Shown here in pieces: positions 12,451 through 24,797 of a stretch of 64,000 nucleotides of DNA (the stretch's first letter is position 1; each line of letters starts with the position of its first letter). Below the pieces are notes generated by a model. That model had not been told where the DNA came from, made no database searches, and saw nothing but the letters and a program-made list of their open reading frames with translations. Source of the DNA: Epiperipatus broadwayi (lineage: Eukaryota; Onychophora; Udeonychophora; Euonychophora; Peripatidae). The position numbers and the translations under genes are program-made. The stretch lies in the NCBI GenBank assembly GCA_028023455.1, contig JAQFVV010006255.1:62001-126000 (forward strand), written 5' to 3'.

Positions 12451-15400
12451 TTATAAAAGTATTTAAAAGTTATTATAAAATGTTAAATAATATATTATAA
12501 AGGTTAAATAGTATAATTTTGTATGGTTGGGAAAACTGGCCATATTTATAATGATTTAAAGTTATGCAGTAAATGTCTTATTAAACAAACTTTTAAAAAT
12601 TAATTTTAAATAATATTTAAAATTTGAATGTTATTAAATGTATTTTATAAAATTTGATTTAAATTTATATTATAATTATTTATTAAAAGTTTTAATATTT
12701 TATGGTATAAACAAGTGTATTTAATTTTATTTACTGTTCAAATAATGTAAAAATTTATTATTCCAAATTTTATCATTATAATTTATTATTTTATAATATA
12801 TTTTGTAATTAAATATTTAGTTAATTTCATTTTAGGCAGTGAATGTAAAAATTGCAACATTTTGTCTGGAATTATGATTATATGACTAACAATACATGTA
12901 TTATTGTTTGTGTGCTTGCAAGATTTTTAAGAAAGTTTTTAAAAAATTACTTTCAGAATTGTTTAAAATTGAGAACATTTGAATATCGTAAAAATAAATA
13001 TAGGAAAACTATTAAATTAATTAATTATTTTAAAAAAAATTTTAAGTTAATAAAAATAAACTAAAAATGGATACATTTGAATTTAGTATTAGTTAAATTG
13101 ATAAAGAATTGTTTAAAATATGTTGTTTTAAAGTATTTAATTTGTTTAAGTATAATTATAAAATTGATTTAGAACTAAGTATTATCATATTATTATTAAA
13201 AATTGATGATGACTTATTATTTTATTTCTAAAATCTTAAAAGGACAAAAATTGACAAGTATGTAAATTAATTTGTAAGCTAAGGGTCAAGCAACAAATCA
13301 GATGATAATTAGAGCAGGTATATAAATGGGGGCTCATACTTCTTCATTTTTCTTATTCTTATTCTTTATTGCTCTTTTATTACTTACATTTCTAATTATT
13401 AATTGTTAAAGTAGTACCCAGTATATTACCACAAGTCAGTAATATATTGCTTAAATAGTCAATTAGTTATAATTTTTTAAAATTTTATTATTTTTTAAAA
13501 AAGTCTAAAGGATTATAAAATTATTAAGTTAGACTAAGAATGTTTCCCTAATCCTAATTAGTTTCCTACTAGTATTTCTATTCAAGACTTAATTCATGTT
13601 CTTATAACTAATGGAATGTAAACATGTGATAATGTGTGAGGGAAGATTAATGGTGAAGACATGAATAAATGAAAAAAGTATAATTTTCTCTGTCCTATCT
13701 AAAAGGTATTATAATTGTTTGTGTAAAGTTCTTTGAAATTTAAGGTAGATATTATCTAGAAATATAACTCGAATATTTAACACTGTGTGTAAAATTTTAA
13801 GAACTTTTAAAAGATATTTGAATAAGAGAAAAAATACCTGGAAAAGACTAAAACTTAATTTTTGAAAAAATTATGAAAGTATTCAAGAATAAGTTATAGT
13901 ATAAAAATATCATTCTTTTATTTATACTATTGACTGTATATTTTTTAGAAAATTGCAGCAGGTTTAAAAGAAATATTTATTTAAAAGTAATTATAAACTT
14001 CTGGAACATGAAGAAAATTAAAAGACAAATGTTATTATGAATATAAATTGCTTTAACAAGTTATTTTCAAAATACGAGAATATTTTGGATATAAAAAACT
14101 TGCTTTATTAATTATATGATAAAAAGAAAATAATGGATATGAGAAATAAATATTATCATGACTGAATAAATAACCTTTAGAATATTCAAATATGAATTCA
14201 TCTATTATTACACAGCTGCATTATGAAATATTATTTAAAAAGAATAAAATTGCCTATTTCTGCATGTGTGAACTTATTTTAAATGGCCGATGTTGATGCT
14301 CCTTTATGCCGATAGACTTCATGTGAATGAAAACAATGGAACATACGTAAATAAATAATTTTTTTAAAAGTGATATCACATTAATTAATGTTATCCTGTG
14401 AAAGCAACAAATAAAAGACTTTTTTAAGACTTTCAAGAACAGGATGAACAATAATTTTTCAGATTTTCTATGATCTAAAAGGTTGACTATTTTATTATTA
14501 TTATTTTTTTGTTATTTGCACTATGAGAGGAGGGGGAAATTCTGTGCAAGAAAAACTTCAGACAATTCTCATTGCATAGCAACTGCAGAGGTTCCCATTT
14601 GAAGCATTAAACTGTATGGACAGTCACAAATTGGATTACAGTCACAAATTGGATTACATACATTTAGTCTTAATTATTATTTTAAATATACTAACTTTAG
14701 TATTAGAATTTATTATATAGGATAGTAAAGGTTACATTTTAAATATTTTTTTATTATTCTAACAATATTAATATTTTAAAAAAATCTTTTAACATTTTTT
14801 TTGAAAGAATTTTGAAAACATTTTAAAGTATAATAGTTGGTGCATTGGATGAATGATGATTTTGATTAATATATTTTTATGCTGAATTTGGACCAGAAGA
14901 CATCAAAATAGTGATTTACAAATTGTTAAGTCATTAGGTAATTTAAAATTGTTTAATTATTATGTGATATATTTTTATTTGTTTATTTTTTAAAGTTGCT
15001 TGGATTTTTAGAAAGATATTTCTTTTGTCATATGAATGTGTAAACATAAGTATGTGTGTAAGAATAACACATAATTTTTTTGTTATTATTATGAGATATA
15101 AACTATGTGTAAAAAAAGACATATGCATACATTTTTTCTTTCTTACATTCCAAAGTTTGATATAATTTACTGATGCTCATAATTTTACATGATTCTTTAT
15201 TAAATAAACTATACATTATTTTAAATATTTGAATATTGATTTTAATATTTTAAAATCAAGGTTAAATCAAGGTCATTTGTATTTTTGTTGCTAAGTTTTA
15301 AGTGCATAAAACCTTTTCTGATAGTAGTTTTGGATTGATAATGTTATATGTTAACTTCATTTGTTATTGGGAATATTGCTAGTTATTTTACGATATGGAT

Positions 15401-16972
15401 TGTTTAGATCTATTTTGAAGTTTTAAACAATAATGATGGAAAAGTAGAAATAATGAAACCCTGGATGTCTTATGTAGGATATGTTAAGAAGATAGGAAAA
15501 TAGTCTATATTTTATCTTAGTAGTTTTTATTCAAGTACAGTTAACATAGCCCTGTGTCTTGTATGTATTTTCCATTGACAGTGTTTGATATTTTGTATTT
15601 TTAAATGTTCAATAATTGCTGAATAGATAGCTTGAACATTATTTCTGAAGGTATTGGACAAAAAAGTCATACCTATCCTTTCACACTGTTTCCATGTAAG
15701 TTGTTAAATGTATTTTATACTATTGAGTCTTTACTCTAGTCATTCCTTCATGCCCTATGCATCGTATCACTATCTTGATTTCAATAGTTATTACATCATG
15801 TAGCATAGTATTTTCATGAAAGAAGAATAATAAATAATTTTGGATTGATGTATTGTTTTATTCAAAGGAAAGTAAGCTATGTTTTTCTTGTTTGGATTAA
15901 GATGAAATACAAATGATATAGAATGTAAATGCTGATAATAAAGTAATAAATAATCATAGTTACTTTTTATATTTTTATCAAATTATTTTTGAGGATAAAA
16001 AAAATCACAACTATTCATGAAATTTTAATAGTTTTGATATATTTTTGATTTTCCATAAATCAATGCATATTTTTAAAAGCTGAAACATCAAAATGAATAA
16101 TATAAAGTGTGATGAATGCTTATATTTTATGAACATTTTATATATATTTAAAAAAGTATGAAACACATATAGGAATTTTAAGCGTGATACCAAGCAAAAT
16201 TATCTAATATAAATAACATCAACACTATTTTGTTAAATTCAGATTTCATTTATTGAATGAACCTTAAAATATATTTTAATGAATATTATTCAAAGTATTA
16301 TTTTTTCTTTACATTTACTAAAACCATATTTTTATTCATTTAAACAGAAAATGATTTCATTAGACTATAAGGTGTATGTCTAGATTAATATATTAATTTA
16401 TAACATGTATGATAAATAATGTATAAGCCAGAGTGAAGTCTTACTTACTTTCTGATTTTTATATAATAGAAATATGTAATTCAATCTTTCTTTTCGTTTA
16501 AGTCATTTTCTTTTTGTTAGATTTTATTTAGTAACACCTTATAAATATTGTATATAGTTTTGTTTAATGCAAAGTGGAATAAATTTGTTAAACTTGTTTT
16601 TATAAATCTATGTGTTATGTTGATTGATTTATTCACACAAATACATGATTAACAGACTCCAAAACAAATATATAATATATTTGCATAGTATGAATATAAT
16701 TATTCATCTTAATAAATAATAATTATTCAGAATATGATATTTAAGTAAATTGTTTTTTTTACAATAATATTATTATAGTCATAATTGATCACGTAATTTA
16801 ATGCATAAAATTTAATATTCTTGTTGCCACATATTTTCAGATTATATCATATGTTAAGATGCCATATGAGAACTAAAAGTATATTATTAATATTATTATT
16901 ATTGTTAGTTGTCATGGTGTTAAATAGTAGATAGGATTAATAGTTATTTAATTAGGAGTAGGAATATTATTT
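12451..16972. other. AT-rich non-coding stretch
   Basis: No exon is recognised. A perfect tandem duplication of an 18-19 base unit (GTCACAAATTGGATTACA) lies at about 14621-14658. A promoter-like TATA motif in a slightly GC-richer patch is listed separately at 13317-13350. The short minus-strand open frames near 14.3, 15.0 and 16.1 kb have low-complexity composition and no supporting splice sites. Confidence 0.5.
13317..13350 (+). promoter_or_regulatory. TATA-box-like motif, possibly from an LTR relic
   Basis: GCAGGTATATAAATGGGGGC at about 13315-13335 resembles a core-promoter TATA box embedded in local G-rich sequence, followed by a pyrimidine-rich stretch (CTTCATTTTTCTTATTC). It is unusual against the plain A/T background. 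No ORF follows. A solo LTR or an old promoter is possible, and chance is also plausible. Confidence 0.2.
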
Positions 16973-17400
16973 ATCATTGTTGTTATTATGATTGTTTAGG
17001 TGTAGTTAGGAATAATACAAAATCCCTTATCATACTTGACTACAGGAGATTATAAATTAATTAGATTTGTTTTCAAGGAGATAATTATAATTATATTTTA
17101 GTAAAAAAGATTAGAATTTATTTTAGTAATATTATACTAAATTACTCATTTTTTAAAGTTTTAAGAATGCCATGTTTTATATTATTATTTGAAATAAAAG
17201 GAGGAATAGCATTCTTATGCTATTAAGATTGTATCCTGTGGGATATAGGCTCAATGTAATCCTATTGTTTTACCTTCAGTAAATTGTATCATGATTTTAT
17301 TAGTATTTTTATTGATTTAATTTTCATGAATCGAACCATATATTATTTATTAATTAATTAGAGCTAGTTGAATAGTAGATATTTATCATAAGATATCTTT
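16973..17400 (+). repeat. Dispersed repeat, copy 2
   Basis: This is the diverged direct-orientation counterpart of 7381-7880, with the same landmark order (TGTAGTTAGG...GACTACAGG, AGGAGGAATAGC...CTTATGC, GCTCAATGTAAT, GAACCATAT). It ends just upstream of the TIR element starting at 17513. No coding capacity was seen. Confidence 0.5.
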
Positions 17401-18276
17401 GTTATTTATTATATTAAGATTACCAGTATTTTAGCCAGAGTATTATTACTTTATTTGAACTAATTTTATTTTTTCATTATGGATCTAAAGGATGGTGAGA
17501 GTATAATATATACACCTGGGTCTCATTTTACGTGGTATATAGGTTCCACAGAAAACCCGCATTAAAAAAAATTGTACAAAAATAGACTTAACTTACTTTG
17601 AAAAATGGAGAATAGGGTCTGTAATTTTCAGAATTCGCATAAAAGCAACAAGGATAAATTACTTTAAAATCCGCGTTAAAAAAATAAGTAAATAAAGTAT
17701 GACTAATAAAAAATTTCAAATATTTGAAAAAAATTAATACAAGAGAAACTTTTTTTACATTTTTCATTAACTACAGTATTTAATTTTACATTTTTCATAC
17801 ATATTTTAATCATTAATGCTAGCGTTCATTTGTAAATTGGTGAGAAATCAGATTTGATGTGATGTATTGTGACTTCTCCTTAAATGAAGTCAAGAATCTC
17901 TCAGCAATTATGCCCAAAAAAATCTGTTAGCCACTTTATTTTTATTCATGATGTGATGTACAACTAGTGCCACTTTCAGTCTTGTTCTCTGTTAATGGTT
18001 TTCTGTTTATATATTAAAAAATGAGATCGCAATCAAAACAAAAAGATTATACATTATCATTAGAAAGATTATTTTCAGTTTATAAAATCTTCATTTTTTA
18101 TTTTAAAAATGTAAAAGATTATTTATTTCTTTTATATATAACAAAATATGTTTTAAAAGTTTAAATTTTTTGAATATTTATTGCGATATTTTTATATGTA
18201 AGTACAAATCTATTATTTTTATTTACTCATTAGTATAAGTAGGTTATTTACATAGAAGCTAAGTTTTTAAATATAG

Positions 18277-19959
18277 TGTACCGGGTCGAAACACTGAAAC
18301 CACCTACTTATACGTATATATAAGTTTTGGCCGGTTTCAAACTCCTTCATAATACATTTATAATCTTATAAAGGTTACGTGAACGAACCGGCACATTCGA
18401 GCAAAATGGGAGATCTTATTGATAGCTTTAACTACCAACAATGGCCCATCTCGGCTGCTAGATTCAAACCCCTACTATCCAAACACTTTATTTGTTTCGG
18501 AGTAAACTCCAGGTGCCAGCTATCTATTCAAAAGAATAAACAACATATTTGGTCAGTAGGCTCATAATCCAGTGCTCGAAACCATCCCATAAACTAGCCC
18601 AGTCTAATTTTAATCAGTAATAAAATATAGAAAAAGAATTGATAAAAAGAATTGACTGATGAATAAAGTTTAGGTTTGAAGACAATTTATTTTAATCAAC
18701 ATTAATTAAGTTTTAAAGATAATTTATAAACCAACATTAATTTACTAAATTTAAACATCTTGATAATCTAATTTAATACATGGACATTTTTAAATTAACA
18801 TTTCTAAACTAGTTTAAATATTCTTATAGATTTTAATAGTAGAACACTGGTATTTATCTAATTTAACTAATAACACTGATATAATGATCACGCACATATT
18901 AATTTATATAGCATTCACAAATATAATAATAAAACATTAATAGCATTTGACACTTAAACACACATATCAATAGTTCATTTTATGTATGATAGAGTTCATA
19001 TAATTTGAATCTTGAATATTTACGAATTACAGCGGTGGCTACTACGTATAAATGATAATAAATAAATGTTTACCTAGGATTTTTGGGAATGAAGAAATTG
19101 CTTGTTGTTGACTGCTTCTGCTGCTTCTGATGGATTATATCTAACCGGTTAGATTTGGACGTTTCTTGAAGAGATTTTATGCAAAACAATTTGCTTTATT
19201 CTTGAAGACAGTTGAACATTTGACAGAGGATTTCTTCTCAGGCAGGTTTTGATGATCTTGTTGGACTAAAAAGGCTGGAGCATGAGCGTATATTTCCAAA
19301 AGCTGCTCAACAATGCATGTTTGTTTCTGGATTCATAATAGAAATGCACTGTTGTCACGACTGTCACTGCAAACTAGACTGAATAAAACTCTTAACTGAT
19401 TGTCCGATAAAATATTCCATATTTATACTGACGAAGTGTTTTCCTTTTGATATCCTCCAGCAAATATCTGTTGTCAAAATTCTTTAGCAATTAAACCTAT
19501 GACAACGTGTTTTTTGATTGTTTAATTAGTAGTAGCTATTTCAAAACGTGTTATTTTCATATCTTTAATTAGTAGCGTACTGCTGTGTTTTTTTTTTAAA
19601 TACATTTTTCATTTATTTATAATATTTAATACTGATACATTTTTTTTACATTCGCACGCACATATATAATTTTACTTTACACATCAAAACTAGTTTTAAG
19701 ATTATTTTTCTTCTTTAATTTAAATGAAGAGATTTATATATTTTTTTTAAAGCTTTTAAATTGTATTTCACTAATAATAATAAACTCTTTACTTCCTTTT
19801 TATAAAACCTTCAGTTTAACTTTAAGAAAAACCCCTTCCCACTTTAAATCAATGATTTTTCAACTTTTATTTCAAACTCTTTTGCGAAAGATTTTTTTGT
19901 TTTAATAATTTTTTTATGACAAAATTATTTTATATACATGTGCCAATTTGGCCTTGGCA
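18277..19959 (-). repeat. 3' LTR of the minus-strand retroelement (left copy)
   Basis: This begins TGTACCGGGTCG on the plus strand and ends GGCCTTGGCA. It matches 22885-24588 along its whole length with a few percent difference by eye, mostly single substitutions. It lacks a 22-base segment (GAGTTGTTATGCAGACATTA plus neighbours) that the right copy has near 23843. A 62-codon plus-strand opening at 18379-18567 lies in it, antisense to the element, and is not taken as a gene. Confidence 0.85.
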
Positions 19960-21695
19960 CCTTACATCCCTCTCCATTTTAGAATAAAATGCATCATTTT
20001 TGACCATTTAATCTCATGCAATTTTAATTCTTGACTCTAAAGATTTATTAATTTTTTATTTTAGATAATTCCTACACATGTGTATACGTGCAGCATAATT
20101 CTACACCTACTGATATTCTAGATATCGAGTTATTACTGTACTTGCTTACAGTGAATCTATAATAAATAAATCCCTTTTTGCACACATCATAAGGTGCGGC
20201 AGTACCAAGAAAATAACTTAAAAGGATATCTGGATAAATACATTTAAGATATTCATCATAAGGTATCGTATTTCCCGAATATTACCAGTGTATGTGCGCG
20301 TATATACACATGTATATTTACACACCCTTAATACACCATAGATTGACTTTATATTTATATTTACCTTTCAATATTATTTTTAAATACACATGAACATTAC
20401 TTACACTATTTATTTATATTACAATATTATTTATAACCCTTAAGAAACATTATTTAAAATATTTATTTACACTAATCTTATAATATTTTTAAATCATTAC
20501 AAACATCTTTATTTAACATGCGTGCATTTAATAAAAAAAAAAATCGATTAATTTATTACGAGTCATTCTTCATTATTATTTACTATAGATTTATTTACGC
20601 TTATTTATTTAACTTGATTTTATCGATTTTATTTTAACTATTTGACCTACTTATTTATTTACGAACATTTTTCTTAATTAATATGTGCGTTGATCACTTT
20701 TCCTAAGTATTTACCACTTCAAATTCTTATTTTTCTAGAGTGCATTTTCAGTTTTTATTTTCATCATTAGGTAATAAATGTAATATTAAGAGAAGCAGGC
20801 AGCAAAGTATAAGGCAATTCAACACACAGATCGATTTTGTGCTGATTTAAACCAACTTTTAATTTCTTGCAGAAATTGTGACTACAACATGGGCATTTTT
20901 GTGCATAACAGATTATGAACAGGGACTTTAAGATTGCGAATGGCAGGACTATCTCTACTGCACATTCGACTTACTAAAATATTTATTTTATTTGGTTACT
21001 GGGAATTTTTCCTCCAGATTTATTAACTTTTATATGCCAGGACTTTTCTACTGGCGCATCATCATCAGTATTATTTATTTTTCACACTACCCATCTGTAG
21101 AACAAAGTCACCGCAAGAAAAGGCTTAATCCAACAAAATTCAGGCCTGGAATTTATCTCTTTGCCCAAATACTCGCACACACCTCAATCCTAATTTAATA
21201 CACTTTTTTTTTAACTTTATTTGATAATGTTTTATTTCCATTAATACGTTCATTATACACTGATTTATTTCATTTTTATTTTTAAAGCGTTATTTTTACT
21301 CTCTTTTTTTAAAAAAAAAAAACATTTTCATTTTGCTTGTCTATTTTGATTTTACACATTTGTTTTGTTTGCGTCACGCTCCGCTATGTTCTAGACTTAT
21401 GAGCTGGGATATCAATATAATTGATAAGACATAATCGAGGGTTTTGACATAAATTGTTTTATAGATGCTTTGACATTTTAAAAACACTAAGATTGTTATT
21501 TTATCTTACTAAGACTAACTTTAATTATTTTTCATTATTCAAGCTAACTTTGATACTTGTTTTTACATTTTGTTTAAAAAGAAAAACTACAGGTTATTTT
21601 TGTTTCATTAAACTTTCTTAAACATTTTCCGTTATTCCAAGCCCATGGTCGTTAATAACTATGTCAAACTGGCGAATCCGTCAGATTACATATTT

Positions 21696-22445
21696 TTAAT
21701 TTTTGTCTGGCGGTTCTTTCCTTCTTTCTACTAACTCACTAATATAAATTATACTCCATATTCTCACATCTCTCTTTTGATTAAAATTTATTTTATCTCT
21801 TTCTCTTTCCATTTTATTTTCTGCCTTGTAAATTAGAAAACCTTTAAGCTTCACAGACCTCTGTATTTTTCCTAACCGTGAATATTTTTTTCTATTCTTT
21901 CTCTTCGTTTTAAATCTCTGTCTAAAACGAATACGAACGTTTACTTTCACTTTTTTATTTTTATTTTCTATCTTGATTAATTTTATTTCCAAACTACTAT
22001 GCTTAACGCTATCTTCTGGTTTTTGATCTACATAGATTTCTACTTTCTTTGTAGCAACGCTATCTGATTCTAATTTAATTTCTATTTCCAAACTACTATA
22101 TTTACAATTATCTGACTCTACTATCTCTTTCATGACTTCAACTTCCTTATTTTCTTTGACAAAATCTACTTCTACGATCTCTTGATTTTTCTCTACCTTT
22201 CCTCTAATTTCTTTTTTTATTTTATTTTGGCCCATTTCGATCTGGTCCTTTAACTTTTCAAGCATTTCAGCTTGCTCTTCCAATTTACTTTTCATTTCAT
22301 TATTTTGGGTTTTAAGCTCTTCGGCGATTTTTTTATATTCTTCGGCTGTTTCTTCTTGTTTTTCAAATGTGCTGGTTAGTAAAGCTATGATTTCTCTTTT
22401 TTCCTTGTTGGGAATATTTTCTATATTTTTACCTTGAGTCTCCAT
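21696..22445 (-). CDS. Gag-like coiled-coil ORF of the LTR element (249 aa)
   Basis: This is the only long ORF inside the LTR element. It starts at an ATG about 440 bp inside the 5' LTR, where gag would be expected. Residues about 5-90 are dense in K and E with heptad-like hydrophobic spacing, predicting a coiled coil. Residues about 95-165 are acidic and basic with a repeated HSSLEIK/YSSLEIE motif, and residues about 170-200 are strongly basic (RQRFKTKRKNRKK), which would suit nucleic-acid binding. The protein ends ERRKEPPDKN before a stop. No CCHC knuckle, protease, RT or integrase motif is visible. Role as a gag-derived structural protein is inferred from position and composition. It could also be an unrelated accessory protein. 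The frame is uninterrupted. Confidence 0.55.
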   Translation of the reverse strand: METQGKNIENIPNKEKREIIALLTSTFEKQEETAEEYKKIAEELKTQNNEMKSKLEEQAEMLEKLKDQIEMGQNKIKKEIRGKVEKNQEIVEVDFVKENKEVEVMKEIVESDNCKYSSLEIEIKLESDSVATKKVEIYVDQKPEDSVKHSSLEIKLIKIENKNKKVKVNVRIRFRQRFKTKRKNRKKYSRLGKIQRSVKLKGFLIYKAENKMERERDKINFNQKRDVRIWSIIYISELVERRKEPPDKN

Positions 22446-22884
22446 TTTGGCTTTATTTTATTTTATTTTATAATTTATAATTTTAAACACTTTTTATCAT
22501 TATTTTTAATACCATATTTTATTCACTTTAATAAGTTTACTAATTATTATTTTATTTATTTCTTACTAACTGGAAGTACACGCTGACTCCGCCCCTCCTT
22601 TGTCCATTTTTCTCCACCCGATCTTAATGTTTTAACTCTGCCCAAACATCCATCTGTCTCTAATTTAACATAATGATTTATTTTAACCAATGTAAATAGC
22701 ATAAATCTCTCTTCATTTAAAGAAAACAAAGTTTTCGGTCAATTCTTTTTTTTTAAAAAAAATTAAAACGCTTTAACATACATAATTTAGCTTTTGTATA
22801 GAAAAAATTTTTTTAAACAAGAAACAAAGCATTTATTTACTATTGTTTCTTAGGTCCAGCCCCAATGTTGGAAAAAGCCATTTA

Positions 22885-24588
22885 TGTATCGGGTTGAAAC
22901 GCTGAAACCACCTACTTATACGTATATATAAGTTTTGGTCAGTTTTAAACTCCTTCATAATACATTTATAATCTTATAAAGGTTACGTGAATGAACCGGC
23001 ACATTTGAGCAAAATGGGAGATCTTATTGATAGCTTTAACTACCAACAATGGCCCATCTCAGCTGCTAGATTCAAACTCCTACTATCCAAACACTTTATT
23101 TGTTTCGGAGTAAACTCCAGGCGCCAGCTATCTATTCAAAAGAATAAACAACGTATTTGGTCAGTAGGCTCATAATCCAGTGCTTGAAACCATCCCATAA
23201 ACTAGCCCAGTCTAATTTTAATCAGTAATAAAATATAGAAAAAGAATTGATAAAAAGAATTGACCGACAAATAAAGTTTAGGTTTGAAGACAATTTATTT
23301 TAATCAACATTAATTAAGTTTTAAAGATAATTTATAAACTAACATTAATTTACTAAATTTAAACATCTTGATAATCTAATTTAATACACGCACATTTTTA
23401 AATTAACATTTCTAAACTAGTTTAAATATTCTTATAGATTTTAATAGTAGAACACTGGTATTTATCTAATTTAACTAATAACACTGATATAATGATCACG
23501 CACATATTAATTTATATAGCATTCACAAATATAATAATAAAACATTAATAGCATTTGACACTTAAACACACATATCAATAGTTCATTTTATGTATGATAG
23601 AGTTCATATAATTTGAATCTTGAATATTTATGAATTACAGCGGTGGCTACTATGTATAAATGATAATAAATGTTTACCTAGGATTTTTGGGAATGAAGAT
23701 ATTGCTTGTTGTTGACTGCTTCTGCTGCTTCTGATGGATTATATCTAACCGGTTAGATTTGGACGTTTCTTGAAGAGATTTTATGCGAAACCATTTGCTT
23801 TATTCTTGAAGACAGTTGAACATTTGACGGAGGATTTCTGAGTTGTTATGCAGACATTATTTCTCAGGCAGGTTTTGATGATCTTGTTGGACTAAAAAGG
23901 CTGGAGCACGAGCGTATATTTCCAAAAGCTGCTCAACAATGCATGTTTGTTTCTGGATTCATAATAGAAATGCACTGTTATCACGACTGTCACTGCAAAC
24001 TAGACTGAATAAAACTCTTAACTGATTGTCTGATAAAATATTCTGTATTTATACCGACGAAGTGTTTTCTTTTTGATATCCTCCGGCAAATATCTGTTGT
24101 CAAAATTCTTTAACAATTAAACCTATGACAACGTGTTTTTTGATTGATTGTTTAATTAGTAGTAGCTATTTCAAAACGTGCTGTTTTCATATCTTTAATT
24201 AGTAGTGAACCGCTGTGTTTTTTTTTTAAATACATTTTTCATTTATTTATAATATTTAATACTGATACATTTTTTTACATTCGCACGCACATATATAATT
24301 TTACTCTACACATCAAAACTAGTTTTAAGATTATTTTTCTTCTTTAATTTAAATGAAGAGATTTATATATTTTTTTAAAGCTTTTAAATTGTATTTCACT
24401 AATAATAACAAATTCTTTACTTCCTTTTTATAAAACATTCAGTTTAACTTTAAGAAAACCCCCTTCCCACTTTAAATCAATGATTTTTCAACTTTTATTT
24501 CAAATTGTTTTGCGAAAGATTTTTTTTGTTTTAATAATTTTTTTATGACAAAATTATTTTATATACATGTGCCAATTTGGCCTTGGCA
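22885..24588 (-). repeat. 5' LTR of the minus-strand retroelement (right copy)
   Basis: This begins TGTATCGGGTTG on the plus strand and ends GGCCTTGGCA; with the next two bases it ends CACA, giving a TG...CA terminus. It carries a 22-base segment near 23843 absent from the left copy. The low divergence between LTRs points to a fairly recent insertion, although no rate is assumed here. Confidence 0.85.
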
Positions 24589-24797
24589 CAATAGCTTCAG
24601 GCCATATTCATGTTAGCTGCTAATATAACATTATATTTTTGGAAAAAAAAAGTATTTCAAGTGAAAATAAGTTATTAATAATTTAATTCTTGATATCTAA
24701 TAAATATAGTGAAATATGAAAGATATTAAAAAGAAACATGAATTGCATAACTTCAAAATTGCATTAAAATAATCGGCATAAAATGAGACCCAGGTAT

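Larger units (their letters stand above)
18277..24590 (-). mobile_element. LTR retroelement, minus-strand, non-autonomous (about 6.3 kb)
   Basis: Two direct repeats of about 1.7 kb (18277-19959 and 22885-24588) bracket a 2.9-kb interior. ATAG lies immediately before the left repeat and immediately after 24590, a candidate 4-bp target duplication. Orientation is set by a purine-rich tract (GGAGAGGGATGT on the minus strand) abutting the left LTR, and by the only substantial ORF lying on the minus strand just inside the right LTR. The interior is far too short for gag-protease-RT-integrase and no RT or integrase motif was seen. It is therefore probably a large non-autonomous (LARD-like) derivative mobilised in trans. 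A primer-binding site was not convincingly identified. Confidence 0.8.
17513..24797. mobile_element. TIR DNA element interrupted by an LTR retroelement
   Basis: The left end reads CCTGGGTCTCATTTTACG (from 17517) and the right end is its complement, ATAAAATGAGACCCAGG (24778-24794). Excluding the 6.3-kb LTR insertion at 18277-24590, the host is about 970 bp (about 760 bp left, 207 bp right) and has no visible ORF, so it is a MITE-like element. The flanks are TA-rich and the target duplication could not be resolved. GCATTAAAA motifs recur inside both ends. Confidence 0.65.

Noticed and set aside
18379-18567. 62-codon plus-strand opening present in both LTRs (again at 22987-23175)
   Set aside because: Its preservation follows from LTR duplication, with amino-acid changes at about four places. 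It is antisense to the element's own orientation and has no recognisable domain.
20992-21198. 68-codon plus-strand opening inside the LTR element
   Set aside because: It is antisense to the element, its start is not ATG-supported by any leader, and no family is recognised. The minus strand in the same place has only a short fragment.
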